Made by a program: the position numbers and the translations under genes | The notes under the pieces: generated by a model | What the model was told of the DNA's origin: nothing | What the model saw: the letters and a program-made list of their open reading frames with translations, nothing else | Database searches by the model: none | Shown here: one piece after another, positions 35,928-43,944 of the stretch | Numbering within the stretch: position 1 is the stretch's first letter | How the letters are laid out: every line of letters begins with the position of its first letter | Assembly (NCBI RefSeq): GCF_000067165.1 | Contig: NC_010162.1 | Coordinates: forward strand, 12,016,501-12,080,500 | DNA from: Sorangium cellulosum So ce56 | Lineage (GTDB): Bacteria; Myxococcota_A; Polyangia; Polyangiales; Polyangiaceae | DNA: 64,000 nucleotides | Direction of reading: 5' to 3'

Positions 35928-36456
35928 CGGACGAGGGTCGATCCGTCGCTGTCAGTCGCGGTCAGGAGCAAGGAGCGAGCGCAGAAGTCGAGCGGAGCAC
36001 CGCTGTGCCAGGGAGAGAGTCACCCCCTCCGGGGTCGCCGCGACGCGAGCACACCGATGTCCCGCTCTCCGCGTCCGGCCTGAGCGATTTCATGAGCGGG
36101 CGCGCCGCGCGCGGCGCGGCGGCCGTCCCGGTGGGCGCGGAGAGGGCACGTCAACGCCAGGGACGCTGGGCGCCGGGGCGCGCTGGCTCGCGGTCAACGG
36201 CTAGCGAGGCTGTCCGTGACAGTTACTTTCGAGAGCGGGTTGCCCCTTGCGGTGAACGCGCCGGAGGCACCGCCGCACGTGCCCGCGGGAGTGTGGTCGC
36301 GCCCACGATATGCCACGTGGCTTGTCATGCTGAACGCCTCTGCGCAAGCGCCGCGTCCGAGCGCTTCGCGGCGGCACGCCGGGGGCGATCGGGGGAGAAG
36401 AGCCCGCGACGGCCGGGCGGGTTTCGTGATGGACGGGCGCGCGCTCCTGCTCTTGG
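35928..36456. other. Intergenic region without a convincing gene
   Basis: The stretch holds the upstream region of the beta-helix gene and the 3' side of the permease gene. A 44-residue frame on the minus strand (36194-36328, starting MTSHVAYRGRDHTP and ending NPLSKVTVTDSLASR) has protein-like composition but no ribosome site or family. Confidence 0.4.
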
Positions 36457-38577
36457 TCACTCGTAGTGGACCGACTCCGCCGCGTTGCTCCGCCCCGCGC
36501 TCCGCGCGGGGTAGAGCGACGCCAAGAGCGCCACCGCGGTCGCGCCGAGCGCCGTGAACAGGCCGTACTCCGGCGGGATATGAAACTCGACCTCGAAGGT
36601 CGACACCGTGCGCAGCGCGCCGAGCGCCGCGGAGCCCAGCGGGATCCCGAGCAGCACGGCCAGCGCGCCGCCCAGCGCGCCCACCAGCGCGCCCTCCATC
36701 AGCACCATCCGGCGGACCTGCCCCGCCGTCATGCCGAGCACGCGGTGCAGCGCGAGCTCCCGGCGCCGCGCGTGCAGCGCCAGGACCATCTGGTTCGCCA
36801 CGCCGATCGCCGCGAGCACGGTCGTGAAGCCGAGGATCATGTCGAAGATCACGAAGTCGCGCCCCGTCGCCTTCCGGCGGATGGCCTCGATCTCGACCCC
36901 CGTCTGCATCCGGACGTCGCGCGCGCGCGGCACGTCGGCGAGGAGCTCGGCCCAGGGCGGCGTCGCGGAGCCGCCGCGCGCCGCCGCGGCGCCGGTCTGG
37001 GGATCGGCGAGGGCGATCGTGTGGCCGATCGCGGTCGCGTACGGGGAGATGACCGGGAAGTCGGATGCGTCGATGACCGCGTACGTGCGCAGGTTGCGGT
37101 ACGCGCCGGCCGCGTGGACGTAGCCGAGCTCGTCGGTGATGCCGACGACCTCGAGGCGGCGCGTGCCGGCGCGGCCGCCCACCTCGAGCTGGTCGCCGGG
37201 GCCGACGCCGAAGCGGCGGGCCATCATCGTGGAGACGAGCGCCTTGCCCGGGCCGAAGCGGCGGGCGAGCGCGATCGATTCCTCGCGGCCCGTGGCCTCG
37301 GCGAGCGCGAGGAGCTCGTCGGCCGGGACGGCGTAGGCGACGTTGGGCCACGGGGTGCGGCTCGAGAAGCGCGCCGCGACGAGGCGCTCCGGCAACCGCG
37401 GCAGGAGGCGTTCGGCGTGGCCGAGCGGCTCGTCCGGGTAGAGGAACGCGTAGGGCGCGAGGGCGCGGCCGGCCCAGGCCGTGACCTCCTGCTTGAGCGC
37501 CGCCGTGGCGATGTGCAGCGCGAGCAGGAGCGCGAACACCATCATCACGCCGCCGACGCTCCAGGCGAGCTCGTGGCCGCTGTGCTCGACCCGGCGCCGC
37601 AACAGCAGGCGCTCGGCGGCCCAGCGGCGCGGCGCGAGGCGGACGGCGAGCGCGCCGAGGCGGGCGACGAGGTCCGGGACGAAGACGATGGCGGCGAGGA
37701 AAGCCGCGCACGCGAGGCCCGCCTCGAGGACGAAGAAGGCGAACAGCGGGACGGACTCCTGGAAGAACGGGCGCAAGAGGCCGTAGACGAGCACCATGAA
37801 CGGCAGCGCGAGCAGCGTGACGCCGCGCATGCGCCGACGCTGCTCGGCCCCGCCCTCGACGAAGCGCGGGCGCAGGGCGCGCGCGATGTCGAGGCGGAGC
37901 GCGTCGCGCACCGGGCGCAGGACGCCGAGCAGCGCGGTCAGGGCGCCGGTGCCGCAGACGAGCAGCATCGCGCTCCAGGGCAGGACGATGGCGTTGAGCG
38001 GGATGCGCGCGCGGCCCGTCGTCGTGATGCCCGCCTTCGCGGCGAGGTACGCGAGCGGGATCGACCCGAGCAGGCCGAGCGCGGCGCCGAAGGCGCCGAG
38101 CAGCAGGGCCTCCAGGACGAAGACCGCCGCGACCTGCGGCGGCAGCGCGCCGGCGCTGCGCAGCAGGGCGATCTCGCGGCGGCGGCGCTCGACGGCGACG
38201 TTGAAGGTGAAGAAGACGATGAGCGCGCCGACGAGGAACGCGGAGAGCGAGCCGAGGCGGATCGCGGACCGCATGATCTCGTAGTCCTCGTGGGTCTCCT
38301 CCTGGGCGTCCTCGGCGTCGATGGGCTGCCCGTCGGGGCGGAGGCCGCGCAGGGTGATGGTCTGATCGGTGAAGACGGGGAGGTCGGGGTTGGTGACGGC
38401 GCTCCTCGCCTCGACGGCGCGCGTCCCGACGTCGAGGATGAGGACGACGTTGACCGTGGCCGTGCCGAGGGCGACGCCGAGCACGGCGGCCATGGCGCCG
38501 AAGCGGTCGGCGCGCAGGTTGCGGAGGGCGAGGATCCGGACGAGCGGCTGGAAGAGGGCGCGGAGGAGGAGGAGCAT
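36457..38577 (-). CDS. ABC transporter permease with two FtsX-type domains
   Basis: A 706-residue inner-membrane protein of the LolCE/MacB-like group. An N-terminal helix is followed by a periplasmic part. The first FtsX unit (about 105-200; SLSAFLVGALIVFFTF, RREIALLRSAGALPPQV) is repeated at the C-terminus (about 600-700; FTTVLAAIGVANQMVLALHARRRELALHRVLGM). Between them is a large extracytoplasmic region and more helices. Such permeases act with a LolD-type ATPase to extract lipoproteins or lipids, or to send a mechanical signal. The ATG follows the ATPase stop with no gap, so the two form one operon. Confidence 0.9.
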   Translation of the reverse strand: MLLLLRALFQPLVRILALRNLRADRFGAMAAVLGVALGTATVNVVLILDVGTRAVEARSAVTNPDLPVFTDQTITLRGLRPDGQPIDAEDAQEETHEDYEIMRSAIRLGSLSAFLVGALIVFFTFNVAVERRRREIALLRSAGALPPQVAAVFVLEALLLGAFGAALGLLGSIPLAYLAAKAGITTTGRARIPLNAIVLPWSAMLLVCGTGALTALLGVLRPVRDALRLDIARALRPRFVEGGAEQRRRMRGVTLLALPFMVLVYGLLRPFFQESVPLFAFFVLEAGLACAAFLAAIVFVPDLVARLGALAVRLAPRRWAAERLLLRRRVEHSGHELAWSVGGVMMVFALLLALHIATAALKQEVTAWAGRALAPYAFLYPDEPLGHAERLLPRLPERLVAARFSSRTPWPNVAYAVPADELLALAEATGREESIALARRFGPGKALVSTMMARRFGVGPGDQLEVGGRAGTRRLEVVGITDELGYVHAAGAYRNLRTYAVIDASDFPVISPYATAIGHTIALADPQTGAAAARGGSATPPWAELLADVPRARDVRMQTGVEIEAIRRKATGRDFVIFDMILGFTTVLAAIGVANQMVLALHARRRELALHRVLGMTAGQVRRMVLMEGALVGALGGALAVLLGIPLGSAALGALRTVSTFEVEFHIPPEYGLFTALGATAVALLASLYPARSAGRSNAAESVHYE

Positions 38578-39342
38578 TCAGATGCCGAGCTCTTTCAGCC
38601 GATCGTGGACGGCGGCCGAGGTGACGGCGGGGCCCGCGAGGGCGGCGTCGTGCAGGAGCAGGCCGTCGCGCATGAAGACGACGCGGTGGGCGCGGGCGGC
38701 GTCCTCGGCGTTGTGCGTGACGAGGAGCATGGCGCTGCCGGCGTCGCGGAGGGCGTCGGCGAGCAGCGCCATGATGCGGCGGCCGGTCGCGACGTTGACG
38801 TTGCCGGTCGGCTCGTCGGCGAGCACGAGCGCGGGGCGGCGGACGAGGGCGCGGGCGATGGAGATGAGCTGCATCTCGCCGCCGGACATCTGCGACGGCA
38901 GGTGCTCGGCGCGGGCGCGCATGCCGACGCGATCGAGCATGCGCGACGCGGCGTCGTGGTCGGGCGCGGCGCCGTCGATGAGGTAGGGCAGGACGATGTT
39001 CTCGTAGCCCGTGAGGGTCGGGACGAGGTTGAAGAACTGGTAGACGATGCCGACGCGGCGGCGCCGCAGGAGGGTCCGCCCGTGCTCGTCGAGGGCGGCC
39101 ATGTCCTCGCCGAGCACGCGGATCTCGCCGCGATCGGGCGACTCGAGGCCCGCGACGCACGAGAGCAGCGTGCTCTTGCCGACGCCGGAGGGGCCCATGA
39201 TCGCGCACATCTCGCCGGCGTGGATGTCGAGGTCGACGCCGCGGAGCACCTCGATGGGCGTCGCGCCGAGCGCGTGGGACTTGTGGAGGTTGCGGACGCG
39301 GAGGACGGCCTCGTCGGAGGCGGGGGTCGAGGGGGTGCTCAT
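38578..39342 (-). CDS. ABC transporter ATPase (LolD-like)
   Basis: A 254-residue ATPase of the LolD/MacB-type group. Walker A is GPSGVGKST, the Q-loop is in VYQFFNLVPTLTGYENI, the signature is MSGGEMQLISIARAL (GE instead of the usual GQ, a mild departure), Walker B is ALVLADEPTG, and the H-loop is LLVTHN. It is the partner of the permease whose start touches its stop codon. Cytoplasmic, at the membrane. The upstream 85 bp before ATG 39342 should carry the promoter. Confidence 0.93.
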   Translation of the reverse strand: MSTPSTPASDEAVLRVRNLHKSHALGATPIEVLRGVDLDIHAGEMCAIMGPSGVGKSTLLSCVAGLESPDRGEIRVLGEDMAALDEHGRTLLRRRRVGIVYQFFNLVPTLTGYENIVLPYLIDGAAPDHDAASRMLDRVGMRARAEHLPSQMSGGEMQLISIARALVRRPALVLADEPTGNVNVATGRRIMALLADALRDAGSAMLLVTHNAEDAARAHRVVFMRDGLLLHDAALAGPAVTSAAVHDRLKELGI

Positions 39343-39427
39343 GGGCTGCGCGGTGCCGGGCTCGTCACGTCCCGGGTGTCAGCGCCTATTCTATCTCTGT
39401 GGTGTTCGGCGGCGCGCGTTCCTCGGC

Positions 39428-39589
39428 TCAGGGAGAGAACATTTCCTGAAGGACGGCCAGGACGCGCGTCAGGGTCGCCGGCGAGTTGCGACCAAGATGG
39501 CGGACGAGACGCTCCCGATCGACGGTGCGGAGCTGAACGATGACGACATGCCCGCTCTTGTTCGAGGAGCGGCACGCGACGCGGCGTGC
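39428..39589 (-). pseudogene. MazF/PemK-type toxin remnant (C-terminal part only)
   Basis: In the minus-strand frame ending at TGA 39428-39430 the reading is RVACRSSNKSGHVVIVQ, then LRTVDRERLVRHLGRN, then LTRVLAVLQEMFSP and stop. This matches the end of MazF/PemK-family endoribonucleases (the QLRTVD and LQEMF elements). The N-terminal two thirds of the toxin, with its catalytic parts, are missing. The stretch begins where the antitoxin remnant breaks off, out of frame, so an internal deletion removed the antitoxin tail and the toxin head. Confidence 0.62.
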
Positions 39590-39762
39590 AAGCGCTGTGC
39601 GGCTTCCGCCCAGCCGCTTCGAGGCGACTTTCGTGCGGCAATGATGATGGTATTGCCACGCACCTGGAGCTCGACCTCCTCGGTCAAGCCTGCTTGCTCG
39701 ATGAGGGGCTCCGGGAGCCGGACTCCCTTGGAGTTGCCGATGCGGACCAGGCGGGTTTTCAG
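39580..39762 (-). pseudogene. AbrB/MazE-type antitoxin remnant
   Basis: Reading from CTG 39762 the peptide is KTRLVRIGNSKGVRLPEP, then LIEQAGLTEEVELQVRG and SGWAEAAQRLHA. This is a textbook swapped-hairpin AbrB/MazE DNA-binding domain. The position of the expected ATG holds CTG, an uncommon start, and after RLHA the frame runs into toxin sequence in the wrong phase until a stop at 39469. The locus is therefore decayed, although a truncated DNA-binding peptide could still be made. Confidence 0.62.
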
Positions 39763-39777
39763 GTTCAGCCTACGTGA

Positions 39778-39921
39778 TCACAACAACGCGCGCGGCGTCG
39801 CGGTAGACGGCCGGGGGAACACGTGCAGGGGGCCGCGGACGAGCTCTGCCACCTTGTTCGGTGGGACGGCGCCGAGGTCGGCGTACGTGGCGCGGCGCTG
39901 CTTCTCGGCAAGCTGGCCCAT
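39778..39921 (-). pseudogene. Uma2-family endonuclease fragment
   Basis: A 47-codon frame from ATG 39921 has the start of Uma2 (DUF820) proteins, RRATYADLGAVPPNKVAEL and LHVFPRP, then stops. Full-length members have about 190 residues and a catalytic core (PD-(D/E)xK type) that is absent here. It lies only 15 nt upstream of the antitoxin remnant on the same strand. Confidence 0.6.
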
Positions 39922-40036
39922 GGGCGAATGCGCCCAAGCGCTCGGGTGGCGTGATCCGGAGCCTCGGTGACGCGCACTGGCAGGAGCCCCGTCGAGCCTC
40001 TTAAGGATCATCTCGACAAGGATGTGAGGGGGGTCG

Positions 40037-41680
40037 ATGCGGACGATCAAACAGATCATCGCGGCGCGCGCATCAGAGATCGTCGAAGCGTGGGCCCGCG
40101 AAGCGAACAGGGCAGCGGCGGCGCGGGGGCTGGCGAGCCCCGAGCTGACGAACATGATGCCCAAGTACGTGCGGACGCTCGCCCGTGGATGGGACGGGGA
40201 GGAAGTGCGCCGCGAGCGAGACGAGCTCATCGAGAGCCATATGTCCTCACGCTTGCGTGCTGGCTTCAGCCTCGAGGAGGCGCTTGAAGAGTTCGCCATC
40301 CTCGGGCGCGCGATCGTTCGCACCTGGGCCATCGCAGCCGCCGAAGAGCAGCCGAGCTTGGAGGAGATCGATCGCCTCTTCGCCGAGATCCACGCCCGTT
40401 CCGTGTTCATAGCGCGAGCGTTCCGGCAACACCTCCTGGAGGACGAGCAAACAGAGAAGCGCTACCTGCGGCTGCTCCATGACCCGTTCTTGCAGCCTTT
40501 CGGCGGAGAGGCGCCCCTGTCGCCGGGGCGCTTGAGGAAGGTCCTCGAGATCGTCATGGAGTCGATGGACGCCGATACGGCTGCGCTGCTGTTGCACGAC
40601 ATCAGGACCGGGAAGCTGGAGATGGTCGCTTCGGTGGGCCTGGCCGATGAGCCGTTCGTCGAGTACGTGCGAGCCGTCGACGCATCGTCCTTCGCAGGCG
40701 TCGTCGCCTTGCAGGACTATGCGATATCGATGCGCGACGTGGAGACCACGTTGCTCGACGTGCCGGATAGACTCCGGCACAGCGGCATCCATTCGCTGCT
40801 CGGCATCCGTCTCCCGCCGCAGCGTTCTCTCATGGGTGTCCTGTACATCGGCCTCCGTGAAAAGCGGACGTTCACCGCCCGTGAGACGCGGCGCATCGCG
40901 GCGGTCGGCGAGCGGCTCGCGCTCCACCTCGACAACGCCAGACTCTACGCCGAGCTGCTCGACCAGCTCGGCGCCCTCCGCGTCGCGCGCGAGGTACGAA
41001 ACCAGTTCGTCGCGGTCCTGGCGCACGATCTCCGCGGTCCGCTGTCGGCCGCGAGGCTGGCTGCGACGCTGCTCGCCGCGCAGCCGGACGCGGACGGGCC
41101 GAGCATCGCGAAGCGGGTCGAGATCGTCGTCCGCAACCTGGATCGGGCGGACCGCATGGTGACCGATCTGCTCGACGCCGATCGGATTCACGCCGGCCGG
41201 CGTCTCTCGGTCACGCTCGAGGAGTGCAACCTGAGCGAGATCGGCCGCGAGCTCGTCAACGATCTCGCGGCCGATCACCCTGACCGCATCGTGCTGCATG
41301 CAGACGAGGGTGTCCGAGGGATCTGGGGTGCCTCGGAGCTGCGACGCGCGCTCTGGAACCTGATCTCGAACGCGCTGAAGTACGGCGCGAAGGACGCGCC
41401 GATCACCGTCGCGATCACGAAGCTGCGGGACGGCGTCGAGATGAGCGTGCACAACGAGGGCGCGCCGATCCCGCCGGAGGCGCAAGAGACGCTGTTCGAT
41501 CCGTTCACCCGCGCCGCAGGCGAGCACCGCGCGCGCGGATGGGGCCTCGGTCTGATGCTGGTACGCGCCTGCGCCGAAGCCCACGGCGGGAGCGTCCATG
41601 TGGACAGCGCTCCCGGTCGCGGCACGACGTTCACGATGCGGCTGCCAGCGGACGCGCGGCCGGCCCAGGGCTGGACGTGA
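40037..41680 (+). CDS. Sensor histidine kinase (RsbRD-like N-terminus, GAF, HisKA, HATPase)
   Basis: A 547-residue soluble kinase. The first 140 residues are helical and look like the RsbRD N-terminal sensor (IIAARASEIVEAWAREANR, LLEDEQTEKRYLRLL). A GAF domain follows (about 165-310). The dimerisation/phosphoacceptor motif is AHDLRGPLSA with the His at about residue 331. The ATP-binding domain has the N-box NLISNALKYGA and the G boxes RGWGLGLMLV and GRGTTFTMRLP. There is no transmembrane segment and no adjacent response regulator. A GAGGGGGG ribosome site precedes ATG 40037 closely. Confidence 0.92.
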   Translation: MRTIKQIIAARASEIVEAWAREANRAAAARGLASPELTNMMPKYVRTLARGWDGEEVRRERDELIESHMSSRLRAGFSLEEALEEFAILGRAIVRTWAIAAAEEQPSLEEIDRLFAEIHARSVFIARAFRQHLLEDEQTEKRYLRLLHDPFLQPFGGEAPLSPGRLRKVLEIVMESMDADTAALLLHDIRTGKLEMVASVGLADEPFVEYVRAVDASSFAGVVALQDYAISMRDVETTLLDVPDRLRHSGIHSLLGIRLPPQRSLMGVLYIGLREKRTFTARETRRIAAVGERLALHLDNARLYAELLDQLGALRVAREVRNQFVAVLAHDLRGPLSAARLAATLLAAQPDADGPSIAKRVEIVVRNLDRADRMVTDLLDADRIHAGRRLSVTLEECNLSEIGRELVNDLAADHPDRIVLHADEGVRGIWGASELRRALWNLISNALKYGAKDAPITVAITKLRDGVEMSVHNEGAPIPPEAQETLFDPFTRAAGEHRARGWGLGLMLVRACAEAHGGSVHVDSAPGRGTTFTMRLPADARPAQGWT

Positions 41681-41838
41681 GGCGTTCTGCTCGTCGCCAT
41701 CGGCCACGTTGCAGAGGCAACCAGCTACGCCGGCTCTCGGAGGTGGAGCCGGGGCATGTCTTCGCCGAGCGAGCACGAGAGGGCCGGTCTGGTTAGCTTG
41801 ATTTCTGAGTGATTTATCTGGATCCAGGGCGCGTCGAG

Positions 41839-42085
41839 CTGGTTGTTTGAGTCGATTCTCTGGATGTGGCTCTCGATCGTCTGGTTGTGAGAGTTGATTC
41901 TCTGGATATGGCTCTCGATAGTCTTGTTGTGAGAGCGGATTCTCTGGATGTGGCTCTCGGTAGTCAAGATACGAGAGCGGATTCTCTGGATATGGCTCTC
42001 GGTAGTCAAGATACGAGAGCGGATTCTCTGGATGTGGCTCTCGATAATCTAGGTACGAGAGCGGATTCTCTGGATGTGGCCTGAG
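41839..42085. repeat. Six tandem 42-bp units with internal inverted repeats
   Basis: Units begin at 41839, 41881, 41923, 41965, 42007 and 42049; the last is partial. The core GATTCTCTGGATRTGGC is nearly invariant, while the first ten bases of each unit change in pairs. Arms CGAGAGC and GCTCTCG flank the core in units 4-6 and can pair. GC is near 50%, far below the surroundings. The 42-bp period keeps several frames open (14-residue periodic peptides), but none has a start with ribosome site or a non-repeat domain, so it is scored as non-coding. Confidence 0.9.
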
Positions 42086-42299
42086 TTTACCCGGATAGCT
42101 GAGACGTTTTTCTATATTCCAGCGGATTTTGTCTTGTTTCTGGACCGAGGATGTCTCGGCTTCTGGTGCCAACGTCCCCGTCGCACCTCGCCGACAGCCG
42201 TCGGGCTACCGCGCGCCGCCGGCATGAGCAGCGGGGCGGTCAGGCGCTACTGTATCCTGGGACGAACCCAGCGCGCCTGGTGATCGCAGGAGGGGACCC

Positions 42300-43751
42300 A
42301 TGGGGGACAGCGGGAACACAGGGCTCGGCGCCCCCGAGCTCGCGTCGAACGAGGTGTTGAGAGCGGTCGCGGCGGGCGCGGCGACGCTCGCGCAGGGGGC
42401 GCACGGCGACGGCGTGCGCGCCCTGCAAGAGGCGCTCGGCACGCTCGGCGACGCGATGAAGGCCGACGGCTCGTTCGGGCCGAAGACGCACGCCGCCATC
42501 GTCGCTCTGCAAGGCGCGGAGGGCCTGCCGCAGACGGGCATCGTGGACGCCGCGACGATAGCCGCGCTCGACAGGCGCCTCGGGGCCCGGCGAAGGCAGC
42601 CGCTCGAGGAGGCCATGGCCAGGGCCGCGGGGCTCAGCCCGGAGGAGGTGGCGGCGCTCGGCCGCAAGCCGTCCGCGGTCCAGGCGTCCGCCGCGGCCTC
42701 GCGCCACGATCAGGGCTATTTCACGGACGCGAGGAGGCTCCCGCGGGTCGTGCCCGGGGCCGAGCCGGACCCGGACTCGCCGCCGCCCGCCGTGGACTCC
42801 GTCGGCGACCGGCCCGCGACCACCGCCCTCGGCGCGCTCGCCGCCGATCGGAGCGCGCGCCTCGACGAGGTCCGGCGCGCGCTCCGGGGCGACGCGCGCG
42901 CGCTGGCCGCGCTCGACAGGCTGCTCGCCGCGGGCCGGCTGCACGCGGGGGCGCTCCTGCCGAACCTCGCGACCATGGCGGGCGTCCGGCGCGACGGCAG
43001 GCTCGTGCTCGAGGGCGGCATCGATCCGCACCTCGTGCTCGCGCAGGCGATCCGGCACGTGGACAACCCGCTGCGCGTCAAGCAGGGGGCGCGCCACGGC
43101 ACCTGCGGCGCGGGGACGATGGAGTACGTCCTGCTGCGCGCCGATCCGGCCGAGTTCACACGGCTCCTCGACGGGATCACGCGGGAGACGGGCGAGGTGA
43201 CGCTCCGCTCCGGCCGCGTGCTCAGGATGCCGCGCAACGCGATCTCGCGCGACGCCTCGGGCCGCATCGACATCGACCGGTTGTTCCAGTCGGCGCTCAT
43301 GAACCACGCGACCCTGATGAGCTGGATCTTCGATTACGACAACCCCGAGGACAACGACTCGTTCTGGGCTGCTCTGGGCGGCGACTCGCGCGTCCCGCTC
43401 GGCAATTTCACGAGCCTGTTCCAGGACATCATGGGCGGCAGCTACACGAGCGTCTCGGCGCTGCTGCGCAGCGGGGCGTCTGTCGCTGATGATGTCGCCG
43501 GGGCGCTGGGGCGCGGGGAGAAGGTGCCCGTTCTCTTGAAATGGGAAGGCGGATACCACTGGGTCGCGGGCGAGAAGATCGAGAGGGGGGCGGACGGCTC
43601 GCCTGTGTCGGTGATCCTGCGCAATCCTGCGGGGTCGGACAGCTGCCAGGGCGTCCCGCCCCGCGCGCCGCTGCCGGAGGGGTGCGGGCGGTTTCGCATG
43701 AAGTACGCCGATCTCGCGGCGCATATCCATGGCGCGACCATCAGGGGATGA
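42300..43751 (+). CDS. Peptidoglycan-binding protein with papain-like peptidase domain
   Basis: A 483-residue protein. Residues about 35-95 form a PG_binding_1 domain (GDGVRALQEALGTLG, GSFGPKTHAAIVALQ, GIVDAATIAAL). After a linker, the C-terminal half (about 215-475) carries a papain-like arrangement: Cys269 in HGTCGAGTMEYVLL, His420 in GYHWVAGEK and Asn442 in ILRNPAGSDS. A Cys-His-Asn set in that order fits a cysteine peptidase, amidase or transglutaminase. No signal peptide is visible, so if it acts on cell walls it must leave by another route. The GGAGGGGACCC ribosome site fits ATG 42301. Function as a secreted effector is inference. Confidence 0.75.
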   Translation: MGDSGNTGLGAPELASNEVLRAVAAGAATLAQGAHGDGVRALQEALGTLGDAMKADGSFGPKTHAAIVALQGAEGLPQTGIVDAATIAALDRRLGARRRQPLEEAMARAAGLSPEEVAALGRKPSAVQASAAASRHDQGYFTDARRLPRVVPGAEPDPDSPPPAVDSVGDRPATTALGALAADRSARLDEVRRALRGDARALAALDRLLAAGRLHAGALLPNLATMAGVRRDGRLVLEGGIDPHLVLAQAIRHVDNPLRVKQGARHGTCGAGTMEYVLLRADPAEFTRLLDGITRETGEVTLRSGRVLRMPRNAISRDASGRIDIDRLFQSALMNHATLMSWIFDYDNPEDNDSFWAALGGDSRVPLGNFTSLFQDIMGGSYTSVSALLRSGASVADDVAGALGRGEKVPVLLKWEGGYHWVAGEKIERGADGSPVSVILRNPAGSDSCQGVPPRAPLPEGCGRFRMKYADLAAHIHGATIRG

Positions 43752-43944
43752 GCCTCTCGGGGACGCCGGACGCTACGAATTCGCCGAAGCGTGAACGTCA
43801 AGGATCTTGTTTTTTGAGGGCTCGGACGGCGGCCCTGCCGCGCTTTGCGGCGGGGCCGACGTCGAGCATCGCGTGCTGGGCCAATGATTGGCCGCCGGGA
43901 CGCCGGGACGCCGGCCGGTCCGGGGCATCGCCACGGAGCGCCCT

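Noticed and set aside
36005..36466. 153-codon plus-strand frame in the spacer before the permease end
   Set aside because: Arg/Ala/Gly-rich, no ribosome site and codon use like a non-coding frame.
36194..39208. 1004-codon minus-strand frame over the ABC transporter genes
   Set aside because: It is a shifted frame of the permease and ATPase genes, whose own motifs are all in the other frame.
36466..39543. 1025-codon plus-strand frame over the ABC transporter genes
   Set aside because: Antisense shadow with Arg/Glu/Ala-rich low-complexity peptide; no motif and no start signal.
39778..40410. 210-codon minus-strand frame overlapping the start of the sensor kinase
   Set aside because: Only its last 47 codons look like protein (Uma2 fragment); the rest is the shadow of the kinase gene.
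41839..42085. CRISPR array
   Set aside because: Units are contiguous with no unique spacers, and there are no cas genes.
41725..42172. Periodic 14-residue peptides in the 42-bp array (ESHIQRIRSHNKTI or HPENPLSYLDYREP)
   Set aside because: More than one frame is open for the same reason (period divisible by three), none has a credible start, and one runs far into the antisense of the sensor kinase.
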